Shown here: positions 21,948 through 35,189 of the stretch, piece after piece
Position numbering within the stretch: position 1 is the first letter of the stretch
Layout of the letters: each line of letters starts with the position of its first letter
From: a virus
Virus record (IMG/VR): IMGVR_UViG_3300025127_000103
Span: 1 to 37,363 of that record
Strand: one strand, 5' to 3'
DNA length: 37,363 nucleotides
Position numbers and translations under genes: made by a program
Notes under the pieces: model-generated
Database searches by the model: none
The model's input: the letters and a program-made list of their open reading frames with translations, nothing else
What the model was told of the DNA's origin: nothing

Positions 21948-22225
21948 AATACACATATAAGCTTAATATGGATAACGAGAAGTTTGAGTCCTGCGATGTT
22001 GTCGTAAAGTTCATGACTGACACGGGTGGACTGTTCGATGGATTCACTTCTATTTCTTCTGACCGCCCACTTTACTCCGAGGATTTAGCTTACCTAGAAG
22101 AATGGGTGATGCGGGGTGAGGATCATTGGAAACCGCAAGTTGACAGTTGGAACCAACATAACATAAAACTTAAAAACCATGAAAGAATTAGAAAGAAGTT
22201 TACTAGGGACAATACTACAGGCTGA
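21944..22225 (+). CDS. Hypothetical early protein, 93 aa
   Basis: The start overlaps the methyltransferase stop (ATGA), indicating coupling. The product, MKYTYKLNMDNEKFESCDVV..., is a hydrophilic mixed fold with Trp residues near the end and a basic tail. It overlaps the helicase start by 47 bases, which is unusually long, so the true stop or the helicase start could be debated. No family is recognised. Confidence 0.6.
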   Translation: MKYTYKLNMDNEKFESCDVVVKFMTDTGGLFDGFTSISSDRPLYSEDLAYLEEWVMRGEDHWKPQVDSWNQHNIKLKNHERIRKKFTRDNTTG

Positions 22226-23465
22226 AATAAACGATGGCTGCAATGCGTTACTGAACGAAGCAAAGGAGTCCGGCATCAATGCTGACTTCTTTACGGCTCA
22301 TGACACCCGCACAATGTGGGAAACCATGTGCAAGATAGATTCTAAGGGGGTGATCCTTGGCACAATGTCCTTGTTCACGGACTTGTCCAAGGGTCAGAAG
22401 GGACTCGATGCTAACTCAGTCTGGTCCACGCATGACGAAGGACTCAGTGAGTTACAATTTAAGGGGCTTATAGATGACATGGTTGAGTCCTATAAGTCAC
22501 GGAACCTTCACCGTCTCTCGCTTATAATCAAGGACGGTTTACAGGAGGGCAAGGACTCCGAGGAGATCCTTACTTCTATACAGGGTCAGTGCGATGCCAT
22601 ATCTTCGTTGACTCCTAACAAAGAAAATCTACAAACTATTGTTGATCAAACATATAAGGATGTCATAGGTAAAGTAGATTACTCTCGATACTTACGAACT
22701 GGCATACAGTCCATTGACGATGTCCTTTACAGAAACGGATACGGGTCAGGTCAGCTGTGCGTACTAGCTTCACGGCCAGGGTGCGGCAAGACTGCATACG
22801 CATTGAACTTCTTGAAGAACGTATGCACGAATGGCAACGGTGTACTGCTCTTTAATCTTGAGATGGGTGTTAACCAGATTATGAAACGCATCTTCAGCAT
22901 AAAGTCAGGTCTACATATGCGTAGGTTCGAGGACGGGCTAGCCCCAGAGGACAAGATGCAGACGCTGCAGGAGACTACTAAAACCGTGAAGGGTTGGAAC
23001 TGTTGGATCCGTGACAACGTCTATCGGCTTGATCATATACTGGCAACAGCTAGGGGTATGCACAGGAAGCACAACATAAATGGAATCATTATTGATTACT
23101 GCCAACTGATAAAGCCCATGTCCAAGAACATATCCAGAGAGCAGCAAGTGGCAGAGATTAGTCGTGAACTAAAACTACTTGCCAAGGACTTAGATATACC
23201 CATCCTGTTACTGGCTCAGGTGAACCGTGAATCCGAAAGGGATGACCGATCACCGATCATGTCTGACCTCCGTGAAAGTGGAGCCTTGGAGCAGGATGCT
23301 GACAGTATTATATTTCTATGGCAGACACTATCCGAAAGAGAACACCAGAGCGAATACATTCGTTGGACACTAGCCAAGCAGAGGGAGGGCATGGGATATA
23401 CTCAGGGTCGTATCCTCTTCAACAAAGGCACTCAACAAATGGAGGATTACTCACAGTTTATTTGA
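22179..23465 (+). CDS. dnaB: DnaB-type replicative helicase
   Basis: The 428-residue protein has a DnaB-like N-terminal helical domain (ERSLLGTILQ ... FFTAHDTRTMWETM). It is followed by a RecA-like ATPase with Walker A SRPGCGKT (198-205), Walker B GIIIDYCQL (D306), and the LLLAQVNRESERDD and SDLRESGALEQDADSIIFLW motifs of the family. It unwinds the phage fork. There is no primase domain and no polymerase in the window, so host primase and polymerase are probably recruited. The start follows ACCAACATAACATAAAACTT. Confidence 0.95.
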   Translation: MKELERSLLGTILQAEINDGCNALLNEAKESGINADFFTAHDTRTMWETMCKIDSKGVILGTMSLFTDLSKGQKGLDANSVWSTHDEGLSELQFKGLIDDMVESYKSRNLHRLSLIIKDGLQEGKDSEEILTSIQGQCDAISSLTPNKENLQTIVDQTYKDVIGKVDYSRYLRTGIQSIDDVLYRNGYGSGQLCVLASRPGCGKTAYALNFLKNVCTNGNGVLLFNLEMGVNQIMKRIFSIKSGLHMRRFEDGLAPEDKMQTLQETTKTVKGWNCWIRDNVYRLDHILATARGMHRKHNINGIIIDYCQLIKPMSKNISREQQVAEISRELKLLAKDLDIPILLLAQVNRESERDDRSPIMSDLRESGALEQDADSIIFLWQTLSEREHQSEYIRWTLAKQREGMGYTQGRILFNKGTQQMEDYSQFI

Positions 23466-23466
23466 T

Positions 23467-23718
23467 ATGACCCCATCTCAGAAGCGGACAGTTCGTTACC
23501 ATAAAATTATTGAGGATTTTTTCGGTGGCTATGTCTGCAACAGGTGCGGTTTTAGAGGTACGGCAGGACAGTTCGACTGCCATCACCTTCCAGAGTACGA
23601 AAAAGTTAGGCTGATTACTCAATTCAGAAGGACAGGAACTCGTAAGCAACTTATTAAGGAGCTAGAGAAGTGCGAACTTCTTTGTGCAAATTGCCACAGG
23701 CTGGAGCATTCCTCTTGA
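23467..23718 (+). CDS. HNH endonuclease-like zinc protein, 83 aa
   Basis: Two zinc-binding pairs (C24-x2-C27 in YVCNRCGFRG and C73-x2-C76 in LLCANCHRLE) bracket the DCHH motif (37-40) and final H77, the pattern of compact HNH nucleases. It starts one base after the helicase stop. It could be a homing, packaging or recombination nuclease. It is the last early gene and its stop codon overlaps a TTGACA element. Confidence 0.8.
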   Translation: MTPSQKRTVRYHKIIEDFFGGYVCNRCGFRGTAGQFDCHHLPEYEKVRLITQFRRTGTRKQLIKELEKCELLCANCHRLEHSS

Positions 23719-23738
23719 CATGAGACATAGTGCATCCA

Positions 23739-23747
23739 TGCTATAAT
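23739..23747 (+). promoter_or_regulatory. Extended -10 promoter between convergent operons
   Basis: TGCTATAAT (23739-23747) is a perfect extended -10. A TTGACA lies 21 bases upstream (23715-23720), too far for a classical pair, so recognition would rest on the extended -10. It starts an RNA near 23754 in a region without genes. Confidence 0.55.
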
Positions 23748-23753
23748 TATTCT

Positions 23754-23856
23754 ACCACACAATGGTTCGTGTGTTAGTTGGTTCATAGTACAAATACAAG
23801 GTAAGCCGAAGGAGTAATCCCAGGCGCAGTGCGGTTTTTTCATGGTCCGCACTTTT
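23754..23856 (+). ncRNA. Possible ~100-nt small RNA at the convergent junction
   Basis: Defined by the extended -10 promoter and a terminator hairpin at 23828-23856. It begins with a 5-bp stem CACAC/GTGTG (23756-23760 with 23769-23773) and contains no ORF of note. It faces the end of the late operon, so it could act as an antisense to leftward read-through or as a free small RNA. Evidence is structural only. Confidence 0.4.
23828..23856 (+). terminator. Intrinsic terminator
   Basis: Stem AGTGCGG/CCGCACT (23828-23834 with 23847-23853) with a 12-base loop, followed by TTTTGTTT on the plus strand. Confidence 0.65.
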
Positions 23857-23868
23857 GTTTAGTCCTTG

Positions 23869-23904
23869 GGGGCTGTTCCGTGTTATTCCGGGGCAGCCCC
23901 TTTT
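23869..23904 (+). terminator. Second terminator at the convergent junction
   Basis: Stem GGGGCTG/CAGCCCC (23869-23875 with 23894-23900), then TTTT. It ends directly before the stop codon of the leftward 1540-residue gene and guards the junction from rightward read-through. No clear leftward terminator was seen. Confidence 0.6.
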
Positions 23905-23905
23905 A

Positions 23906-28528
<4,623 letters not shown>

Positions 28529-28581
28529 AAGTATATTAGCTCCAGGAGCTAAAGTAATATGTGTTTAAAGACTATTGATGA

Positions 28582-29298
28582 TTAAAAGGGACGGTAGTTC
28601 TGTGCCTGTCTTATGGGCGGTGGAACGTCTCGAGTAACATCAAAGACAGGAGCCTTTGCTGGCTCAACAGGAACCTCTACGGACTCATCTACAGGTACAT
28701 TTACCTCAATGTCCTCATCCTCTACGTTAAGTTCTACGGGTTCGGGGAGTTGGTATCCAGTAAGAAATGCTTGACCTTCCTTAGTTTTTAACACTTGTTG
28801 AACAATAGGATCATCAAAAGGAATAGGATCGTCTATAAATAAATCCTCGTCGTATAGCATACCGTTTTTTAGGATTATATCTTTTCCTCCCCCAAGAGTC
28901 GCTAAGTATTCATCAAATTTTTGAGCCGCTGTGACGCTAGGCAATGATGGTGTCTGAGCTTGCATACTAGCCATATTCAGTTGAGTAATTAGGGCTATGC
29001 TTGGTTTAACACCTATAACATCTACAATAGGTTTTACGTCAGCTAGAGTAAAATCCTCTCCAAGACCAAAGAAGGAAGCTTGCGCTGGATCTTTCTTGAG
29101 CATCCCAAAGACCATCTCTTGAGCTTGTTTGCTAAGAGCCTTTTCTTTTTTCTTTTCTCCAGCAGCTTGTATAGCCCCACCAATAGTAGCACCTAGTTGA
29201 GCTAGCGTGGCAGCCTGTATCTCAGCGGCTCTTGCAAAGCCACTGTAGTCCGCGCTACCCAGTTCTGGACGTATTGTTGATCCTACTTGAAATGCCAT
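28582..29298 (-). CDS. Internal virion-type protein, 238 aa
   Basis: The protein has an Ala-rich helical N-terminus (ARAAEIQAATLAQLGATIGG) and a Lys-rich segment (GEKKKEKALSKQAQE). The C-terminal third is acidic and Val/Pro-rich (VEDEDIEVNVPVDESVEVPV). It sits between two other large virion proteins in the late operon. The make-up fits an internal or ejection protein, but no family is recognised. Confidence 0.6.
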   Translation of the reverse strand: MAFQVGSTIRPELGSADYSGFARAAEIQAATLAQLGATIGGAIQAAGEKKKEKALSKQAQEMVFGMLKKDPAQASFFGLGEDFTLADVKPIVDVIGVKPSIALITQLNMASMQAQTPSLPSVTAAQKFDEYLATLGGGKDIILKNGMLYDEDLFIDDPIPFDDPIVQQVLKTKEGQAFLTGYQLPEPVELNVEDEDIEVNVPVDESVEVPVEPAKAPVFDVTRDVPPPIRQAQNYRPF

Positions 29299-29315
29299 AA
29301 TATTCCTCTAATTTA

Positions 29316-30491
29316 TTAACCAAACATGCCGCCAGATAAAGCACCGCCTAGGATAGAACCAAACATTCCTGCACCTCCGGCACTTCGTGCAGCACCAGCC
29401 TGAGCCATTGCACCCTGATAATTAACGTCCTGTGATCGCTGTTGTAAGGCCATGTTGATACCCATGTTCGGATCAAATAGCTGAGGACCCACAGGTCCTG
29501 CTGCGCCTTGCTGTGCCTGTCCTAGGACTTGACCGCCTAGACCAATAGCAGCGGAAGGACGACCAAGAAGTGTACTACCTATGTCACCAGCTAGCTGACG
29601 GTTCATTGCAAAGGCTTGAGGCGCGAACTGAGCAGTGTAGTCCGAGCGACCAAGTGCCTCTGCCGCTAGAGAAGACGAGTCACCAATGCGACCCCTTGCT
29701 AGGCTCGCCTGTCTAGATCTTTGCTGTATATTGCGTTCCTCTTCTGGAGTCAGTTGACCCAAAGCTCTACGGGACATACGCTCTGCTATTGCTGTGCTAG
29801 CAGGATCAGCGGCACGGTAAGCCTCAACGACTTGAGGTGCGAATCTTTGCAATGCACCTACATCGGACTCACGCTGCAATTCTAGTTCCGAACGCTGTAA
29901 TGCACCCGCACGGGTTGACTGCTCCTCTAATAAATCAAATAGTCCCCTTTGCCCTGGCGAACTTTCAAGCTGCGCCATCTCAGCCTTAATAGAAGCAATC
30001 TGAGATTCGCGATTCCCACCAAGAGATTCGGCTATGCTTTGGACTTCCCTGTTGTATGCCTTGAGTTCTTCGTCGTAGTTAAGATTTTTAGATGTACGAG
30101 TTCGCCCTCTATTCCTACCAAACTTAGTGGTTGTCGTGATAGTCTTTGAAGGGGCAGGACCCGCCGCTGATCGAGCAATCTTCGTTGCCTCTTCGCTGCT
30201 GATACCTCCTTCACCTGCCTCTAGTCCAGCAAGTTGAGCTTCAAGTCTCTTGTACTGAGGATTGTCCGTGCCTCCAGGAATACCAGTAGCAAACGTATTA
30301 ATATCCGCTAACTCCAGTGCAGCGTACTGCGGACGGAATCTTTGCTCTGCGCCGATTAATCGCTCCTGCAATCGAGGGTCAGTAACGCCTTGAAAACTGC
30401 CAAAATTTTGACCGAATAAATATTCGCCCATTGACGCACCTGGGTCTATTGGTGCTGGTGGTGGTGGTGATGATGATCCTTTGCCTCCCAT
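29316..30491 (-). CDS. Virion / ejection-type protein, 391 aa
   Basis: Starts MGGKGSSSPPPPAPIDPGAS, a flexible Gly/Pro/Ser leader. A long helical, Ala/Gln/Arg-rich region follows (QRSELELQRESDVGALQRFA), and the C-terminus is Gly/Ala-rich (AGAARSAGGAGMFGSILGGA) and could contact membranes. I recall similar proteins next to the nozzle in marine podoviruses, without a defined function. Late operon member. Confidence 0.6.
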   Translation of the reverse strand: MGGKGSSSPPPPAPIDPGASMGEYLFGQNFGSFQGVTDPRLQERLIGAEQRFRPQYAALELADINTFATGIPGGTDNPQYKRLEAQLAGLEAGEGGISSEEATKIARSAAGPAPSKTITTTTKFGRNRGRTRTSKNLNYDEELKAYNREVQSIAESLGGNRESQIASIKAEMAQLESSPGQRGLFDLLEEQSTRAGALQRSELELQRESDVGALQRFAPQVVEAYRAADPASTAIAERMSRRALGQLTPEEERNIQQRSRQASLARGRIGDSSSLAAEALGRSDYTAQFAPQAFAMNRQLAGDIGSTLLGRPSAAIGLGGQVLGQAQQGAAGPVGPQLFDPNMGINMALQQRSQDVNYQGAMAQAGAARSAGGAGMFGSILGGALSGGMFG

Positions 30492-30495
30492 AATA

Positions 30496-30978
30496 TTATA
30501 TGCTTAGTATTCTGTTAAATAGCTTAGGTGTGTACTGCACCTTCGTAGGTTTTTGATTCCTGTATCTTACACCCAGTAGTGTCTTTTGCATAACCTCGGG
30601 GCATTTAATAATAAAGTTCTGTGTAAGTCGTTTAAAAGTGTCCGTGCTTTCTGCAAATAAAAAAGCCATGAAGATTGCGTTGCCGTCCGGATCATCGGCT
30701 TCCCAGTTCTGAACAAAAGGCCAGCCGTCGTCCTCGTTGCAATTATACCACATAAATATACCTTGTATATTACCTTCCTCGTCCTGCTCAAAAAGAAAAG
30801 TATGCTTCGCCATATGGTAGGCAATGAGTAACTGCATACGATCCTCTGGCCATCCTTCTAGTACTCTCCCGTTCTCGTGTTCAATGCAGAAATCTACGAC
30901 TCTATTGATGAAGTCAATGGCTTCTTTCTGTGTAGCATTCTGCAATGCTATTTGAACTGATTGCAGGAGAGGATTCAT
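30496..30978 (-). CDS. Hypothetical virion-region protein, 160 aa (possible GNAT-like fold)
   Basis: The protein has YHMAKHTFLFEQDEEGNIQG followed by FMWYNC and a later hydrophobic strand-helix pattern, somewhat like acetyltransferase-fold or acyltransferase-type proteins. It starts MNPLLQSVQIALQNATQKEA. Its start shares one base with the stop of the 243-residue gene. No catalytic residues can be assigned with confidence, so the fold idea is weak. Confidence 0.6.
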   Translation of the reverse strand: MNPLLQSVQIALQNATQKEAIDFINRVVDFCIEHENGRVLEGWPEDRMQLLIAYHMAKHTFLFEQDEEGNIQGIFMWYNCNEDDGWPFVQNWEADDPDGNAIFMAFLFAESTDTFKRLTQNFIIKCPEVMQKTLLGVRYRNQKPTKVQYTPKLFNRILSI

Positions 30979-31709
30979 TAAAGTAGTTTTTGGTATGCGT
31001 GTATTTTGTAATTAATGCCAGTGATTGTACCGCCGGCCTTAACTTCAATTATTCCAGATGAATCGGTAACTAAAACAATAATTCCACCTTGGTCTGTTGT
31101 ATCTACAACAAGCCCAGAAGCTCCGTAACCAGCATGGCTGTTATTTCCAAACGTAGTAAAAGTAGAACCCTTTGGCCTAAACATTAGAGAAGAAGGGGAT
31201 GAAGCATCAAACAATTCCATTATTACCATTGCTCGATTGGTCCCAACTATAGAAGATAAATTAAAGTCCGAAAATGAAGAAGTTGTTGAAAGGGTTCCCG
31301 TCGCACCACTGTATTTTAGGGCATATGAATCAATATAAGCCTTAATGCTTTGTTGAGACGCTAGTGCAGTAGCACTATCGGATGACATATTATCTTCATC
31401 CTTAAAATCAAACGCTTCTTCTACATCTCCTTCACCCGCGGTAGATCGACCAAGAACCTTAGCCGTGCTTATGTGTTGCATCTTAGCAAATGTAACACCT
31501 GTTGTTTTACTTGAACTATCGGCTAGTTGAGTAGTGCCTATTCCTCCATTTTTTACAATAATTTTCTGTGGAGACGAGCTATCTAAGGCTGTTGTGGTAT
31601 CATCTACGGCTCCTGCCGCAAATGTTGCACTATCAACTAAAGCATCAAGGTTAGCTGCCGTAACTTGATCGCCTGTTGAAAAATCTGTTCCTTTTGATAA
31701 AATTGCCAT
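30978..31709 (-). CDS. Tail-associated protein, 243 aa
   Basis: Starts MAILSKGTDFSTGDQVTAAN and continues with LDALVDSATFAAGAVDD, a pattern common at the N-terminus of phage fibre or tail collar proteins. The rest is Ser/Thr/Gly-rich with beta character. It is linked to the nozzle gene by a one-base overlap (TAATG). A minor tail or fibre-base protein is the best reading. Confidence 0.6.
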   Translation of the reverse strand: MAILSKGTDFSTGDQVTAANLDALVDSATFAAGAVDDTTTALDSSSPQKIIVKNGGIGTTQLADSSSKTTGVTFAKMQHISTAKVLGRSTAGEGDVEEAFDFKDEDNMSSDSATALASQQSIKAYIDSYALKYSGATGTLSTTSSFSDFNLSSIVGTNRAMVIMELFDASSPSSLMFRPKGSTFTTFGNNSHAGYGASGLVVDTTDQGGIIVLVTDSSGIIEVKAGGTITGINYKIHAYQKLL

Positions 31710-34324
31710 TATTCTGCTTTATTAGTTGAACGGAAGGATATAGATCCATCGGCTTCAATAGCTCTAATCTTTGGTCTTCCTAGTGTATTGTTAAGTGTAA
31801 ACTGAATGCCATAACCCCTGCGGTTACCTATTCTACCACGGATGGATACATCCTCATCTTCACTCAGAGTTGATCCAACGAAGTCACTGAGTGCGCCTAA
31901 AGAAAGATCGGCATCTGGGTTCTCTGTCTCAGCGGATATATCAAAGTTAGAAACCGCAGACGTATCGGACTCAATGTGCATTTCAAACTGTTTCCAGTTC
32001 TTTCTTTCTAAACTGCCGAGCGTGTATTGACGGGTAGTCAACGAACCTGGAACATTAACTATTTTTTCTGATCCACCAATTTGAGTAATTACCTTGTCAA
32101 CTCCATCAACCCTTTCGTCTATTTTCTGCACACCGCCTATGTCATTGACTGCGTACACCCCACGCTCTGCGCCTTCTCCAACAACCAATAAATTAGAAAT
32201 ATGAAAGTCCGTGTCAGCTACTTGATCGATGCTTTCCCACTGCTTATTAAGGAAGTTGTAGATTATTATGGCGTTGTTCTTGGTTGAGGTATCTAGGGGA
32301 ACAGCCAAGAAGTATCTGTTATCAAAGTAAATACCCACGGAGTTCTGCCAGTAATTCTTGTTTATTCTTTGAATAGTTAAATTGATTGGCTCGCTCAGTG
32401 GAGTCTCCGTTCCACGAAGGTTGTATTCATCAAAGAACTGAGTGCTGTAAACGCCGTTGTCAGAAAGGAAGATTACTTGATTACCCACTTGCACAATGGA
32501 CTGACGAGCTACGCAGCCAACTTCGTTTGTTAGAAGTTTAGTACTAGCTCTTTGCAGGGACGTTGTGTTAGCAATCAAGTGAATACTATTACGATTGAAT
32601 ACCATTAGGTTATCTTCCGAGAAGGAGTGCAGACCGACGTTAAAGTCAGCCTCGCCAGCATTGAACCTGTACTGAGCATATATCTGGTCATAGGTGTCAG
32701 TGTCCAAAATGTCCGATGCTATGACTTCATCGAGGATTCCTCTTGAGGTAAACGTATCCGTTCCAGTAACATTGAACTTGAAAGGCATGACTAATCTACG
32801 CTGATGATAGATTGCATACGGTGGTGCTGGCATATGAGTGAATCCTAGACCGACTGATACTCTACGAATAAATTGAGGTTTTGTGCTTATATCTGCATCT
32901 GCTTTATCTTCTATTGAATTACCTACATTAAATTTAAATTGAGTGGTGCTTGGTACTTCTGATACTATGTATTGCTCAGGTAACGTAGAAAAACTATCTA
33001 AACTTGATATTTGTGTAAATTGATTAGTTATTAATGTTGAATCACCTTGTTTTGTGCAGAGGATTTTATCGCCTACTTTTAGCCCATGTGCGTTGCTAGT
33101 AATTGTGCATTCATTGTTATCAATATCACAAGCAGTTGCAATCAATGTTACTGGTTGGGTGTAAGTTCCACTAGCGACCTTTGTAAAGTCAGTAGTTACT
33201 ATTGAGTTACTTGACACTGTATAGGTTTCGTCTCCATCACTAGTATCAAGTGAATATGTAAACTCCGTGTCGCTAGTTCTCGTAATTGATGCACCAGAAA
33301 TATTTGGGTCCGGGTGAGCCGCATCAAAGCCTAATGAATTAATTGTTACTAAGTCGCCAGTTACTAAATTATGATTTGTGCTAGTGGTTACAGTAACTGT
33401 ATTAGCACTATCATTAATAGAAGCTGCACTAATTGTAGATATTTTTAAATTATTTTCTAGCGCAGTCTTGCCGTCACGGAATATAAAGACCTTGTTGAAG
33501 GCTTGTAGCATGGATCCAGCAGAAGTCACAGTTAATCCAGTTGGATAACCAATGTCACTACTTGCTCCAGTAGCTATATTAATAGCAACCGCTTTAGTAT
33601 TAGAAGCAAATATAATGTACTGACTTGCCGATGCGTTTGGATCCGAAAAAGAACAGGATCCATATATAGCGTTTACAGCGGCATCATTGAGTATGCCAAA
33701 CTTTAATGTAACAGAACTGTCTGAGCCGCTAGAATAGTTTTGGTCAGAGACTTGAATTTCTGATGCACTTATTTTAGTAAATGCTCGATCTCCGTTTGGA
33801 TCAGCAGAAATTCCTGAAGCATCACTTATATTAATAGTTCCCGAACTAGGAAAATTAGTAAAAGCATTTGTACTTGTAATATCTAAAGTACCACCATCTG
33901 ATGTTGCCGTAACTGTTAACTCGGCGATAGTTGCTACACCTGTACCGCTCCCTGCTCCTGTAGCAGTAAAGACTACTCCTACTGTATTACTTGCTGCGCC
34001 AACCCCCGTAAAACTAGTATTACCAACTGTTTTAATAGTATATTCTCTGCCGACTACAAAACTTCCTGCATTAACATCTGTACCAAATAAAGTAAACGGA
34101 AGCGTAAGAGCAGATGCCCCTGTTAAAAGAGGGCTGGATATTAAATCAATGCCCTTTCTGACTTGGGCTTCACCCCTTCGGTCAGTTCGTAAGTTCTGTG
34201 CATCAGCAAGCAGACCTGCTGGTAGCTGATCAGGTCGCATCCGATTATTAAAACCAAGAAAGCCAACATCTCCATCTTTGGAAATGCGGTCATCTAGTCC
34301 TGCATATGTGCGGTATTCTGGCAT
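31709..34324 (-). CDS. Nozzle / tail tubular B-like protein (871 aa)
   Basis: Near residue 20 is the segment DVGFLGFNNRMRPDQLPAGL followed by LRTDRRGEAQVRKGIDLISS. This is typical of podovirus nozzle or tubular B proteins, whose beta-propeller forms the tail tip channel. The middle (about 60-470) has Thr/Val-rich beta inserts. The second half contains Trp/Tyr beta strands of propeller type (FDNRYFLAVPLDTSTKNNAI). With the connector near 3774, it would form the short tail. Confidence 0.7.
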   Translation of the reverse strand: MPEYRTYAGLDDRISKDGDVGFLGFNNRMRPDQLPAGLLADAQNLRTDRRGEAQVRKGIDLISSPLLTGASALTLPFTLFGTDVNAGSFVVGREYTIKTVGNTSFTGVGAASNTVGVVFTATGAGSGTGVATIAELTVTATSDGGTLDITSTNAFTNFPSSGTINISDASGISADPNGDRAFTKISASEIQVSDQNYSSGSDSSVTLKFGILNDAAVNAIYGSCSFSDPNASASQYIIFASNTKAVAINIATGASSDIGYPTGLTVTSAGSMLQAFNKVFIFRDGKTALENNLKISTISAASINDSANTVTVTTSTNHNLVTGDLVTINSLGFDAAHPDPNISGASITRTSDTEFTYSLDTSDGDETYTVSSNSIVTTDFTKVASGTYTQPVTLIATACDIDNNECTITSNAHGLKVGDKILCTKQGDSTLITNQFTQISSLDSFSTLPEQYIVSEVPSTTQFKFNVGNSIEDKADADISTKPQFIRRVSVGLGFTHMPAPPYAIYHQRRLVMPFKFNVTGTDTFTSRGILDEVIASDILDTDTYDQIYAQYRFNAGEADFNVGLHSFSEDNLMVFNRNSIHLIANTTSLQRASTKLLTNEVGCVARQSIVQVGNQVIFLSDNGVYSTQFFDEYNLRGTETPLSEPINLTIQRINKNYWQNSVGIYFDNRYFLAVPLDTSTKNNAIIIYNFLNKQWESIDQVADTDFHISNLLVVGEGAERGVYAVNDIGGVQKIDERVDGVDKVITQIGGSEKIVNVPGSLTTRQYTLGSLERKNWKQFEMHIESDTSAVSNFDISAETENPDADLSLGALSDFVGSTLSEDEDVSIRGRIGNRRGYGIQFTLNNTLGRPKIRAIEADGSISFRSTNKAE

Positions 34325-34327
34325 TGA

Positions 34328-34564
34328 CTAACATTTCCAACGCTTCAAAGCCAATGCCTTTCGTGTTGGTCTTCCTTTCTTGTCCTTCATTGGACCCTTT
34401 ACGCCAGACATTCTCGCACAAAATGATTTCTTTCTAGCTAGCTTCTTGCCTTTGGGGTTGGATTCCGTGACCGGAGGCTTGAGGTTTGCACCTGTCTTGC
34501 GCTTAAAGTAAGCACGGCCAGCAGCAGTCAGTCCTCCCTTTTTACTTTTGTGTTCTTTACGCAT
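34328..34564 (-). CDS. Basic conserved protein, 78 aa (DUF6321-like)
   Basis: Contains GGLTAAGRAYFKRKTGANLK, KSFCARMSGVKGPMKDKKGR and PTRKALALKRWKC, the pattern I associate with the phage family DUF6321. It is very rich in Lys and Arg, with no membrane span. It lies between nozzle and other small basic genes and could be a packaged DNA-binding protein. Its molecular function is not known to me. Confidence 0.75.
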   Translation of the reverse strand: MRKEHKSKKGGLTAAGRAYFKRKTGANLKPPVTESNPKGKKLARKKSFCARMSGVKGPMKDKKGRPTRKALALKRWKC

Positions 34565-34567
34565 TAT

Positions 34568-34780
34568 TTAAATTTGACCTGCCTGTAAGTATTTTTCAAA
34601 ATGTCTAAAAGTAGCATCGTGATGCAGAATTAATTTCATCTGGCTTTCAATTCTTAGCTCGTGAATTTCTAGCGTCTTCTTTTGTTTTTGAATGTCCCTA
34701 GATAATAAGTAAAAGGATAGCACTACCGCTATCGATAAAGCTAGACTGATAATTATTCTACGATTTTTCTTCTTGGACAT
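34568..34780 (-). CDS. Small membrane protein with coiled tail, 70 aa (spanin-like?)
   Basis: A basic N-terminus (MSKKKNRR) is followed by one membrane span (residues about 9-26, IIISLALSIAVVLSFYLL) and then a helical periplasm-facing tail (QKQKKTLEIHELRIESQMKL). This N-in/C-out layout resembles inner-membrane spanins, but the tail is short and no outer-membrane partner was found. Its ATG shares a base with the 79-residue gene stop. Confidence 0.6.
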   Translation of the reverse strand: MSKKKNRRIIISLALSIAVVLSFYLLSRDIQKQKKTLEIHELRIESQMKLILHHDATFRHFEKYLQAGQI

Positions 34781-35019
34781 TAGCTCCTTACCTTTGCTCT
34801 GGGTGTATTGGCTACGACTGTTTTTCCTCTGGCTCCTGCTGCTTTCTTTTTGCGTGCAGTTGCTGCTCTCTCCGCTTTCGTGAGGCTGAGAGCCTTTCTT
34901 TTAGGCAGGCAACGGTCAGGGTTTTTCTTATCTTTCGACGTTCCGCAAGGGCCTTTGATCGATCCATCAGCACCTATCCTTACCCAATTTTGCTTGAGCC
35001 ATTGTTTGAGTTGAGCCAT
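34780..35019 (-). CDS. Basic conserved protein, 79 aa
   Basis: Begins MAQLKQWLKQNWVRIGADGS, then IKGPCGTSKDKKNPDRCLPK and LTKAERAATARKKKAAGARG. It is strongly cationic with two cysteines. The order KGPCGTSKDKKNPDRC is one I recall from several phage and virus genomes, with unknown function. It is chained by TAATG to the 56-residue gene and probably co-translated. Confidence 0.75.
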   Translation of the reverse strand: MAQLKQWLKQNWVRIGADGSIKGPCGTSKDKKNPDRCLPKRKALSLTKAERAATARKKKAAGARGKTVVANTPRAKVRS

Positions 35020-35189
35020 TACCTACCCTTTCGTTTGCCACCCTTAGCCTTCTTTGCGTAGTTAGGATCCTTGCAATACTTTGATGCAGCTAGGTTCGCG
35101 TAAGCGGACGGATACGTGTCAAACGTCCGTCTTGCCCAAGCCTTACCTTCGGGGCATATCTTACCCCCGCTTTTTGCTTTTCTTGCCAT
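35019..35189 (-). CDS. Basic small protein, 56 aa
   Basis: The ORF is MARKAKSGGKICPEGKAWAR..., with TYPSAYANLAASKYCKDPNY and a basic tail KKAKGGKRKGR. The SAYANxAASKYCKDP pattern occurs in many marine phages to my memory, so it is a real gene. It overlaps the 79-residue gene start (TAATG) and the 40-residue gene by 29 bases. DNA or RNA binding inside the virion is plausible. Confidence 0.75.
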   Translation of the reverse strand: MARKAKSGGKICPEGKAWARRTFDTYPSAYANLAASKYCKDPNYAKKAKGGKRKGR

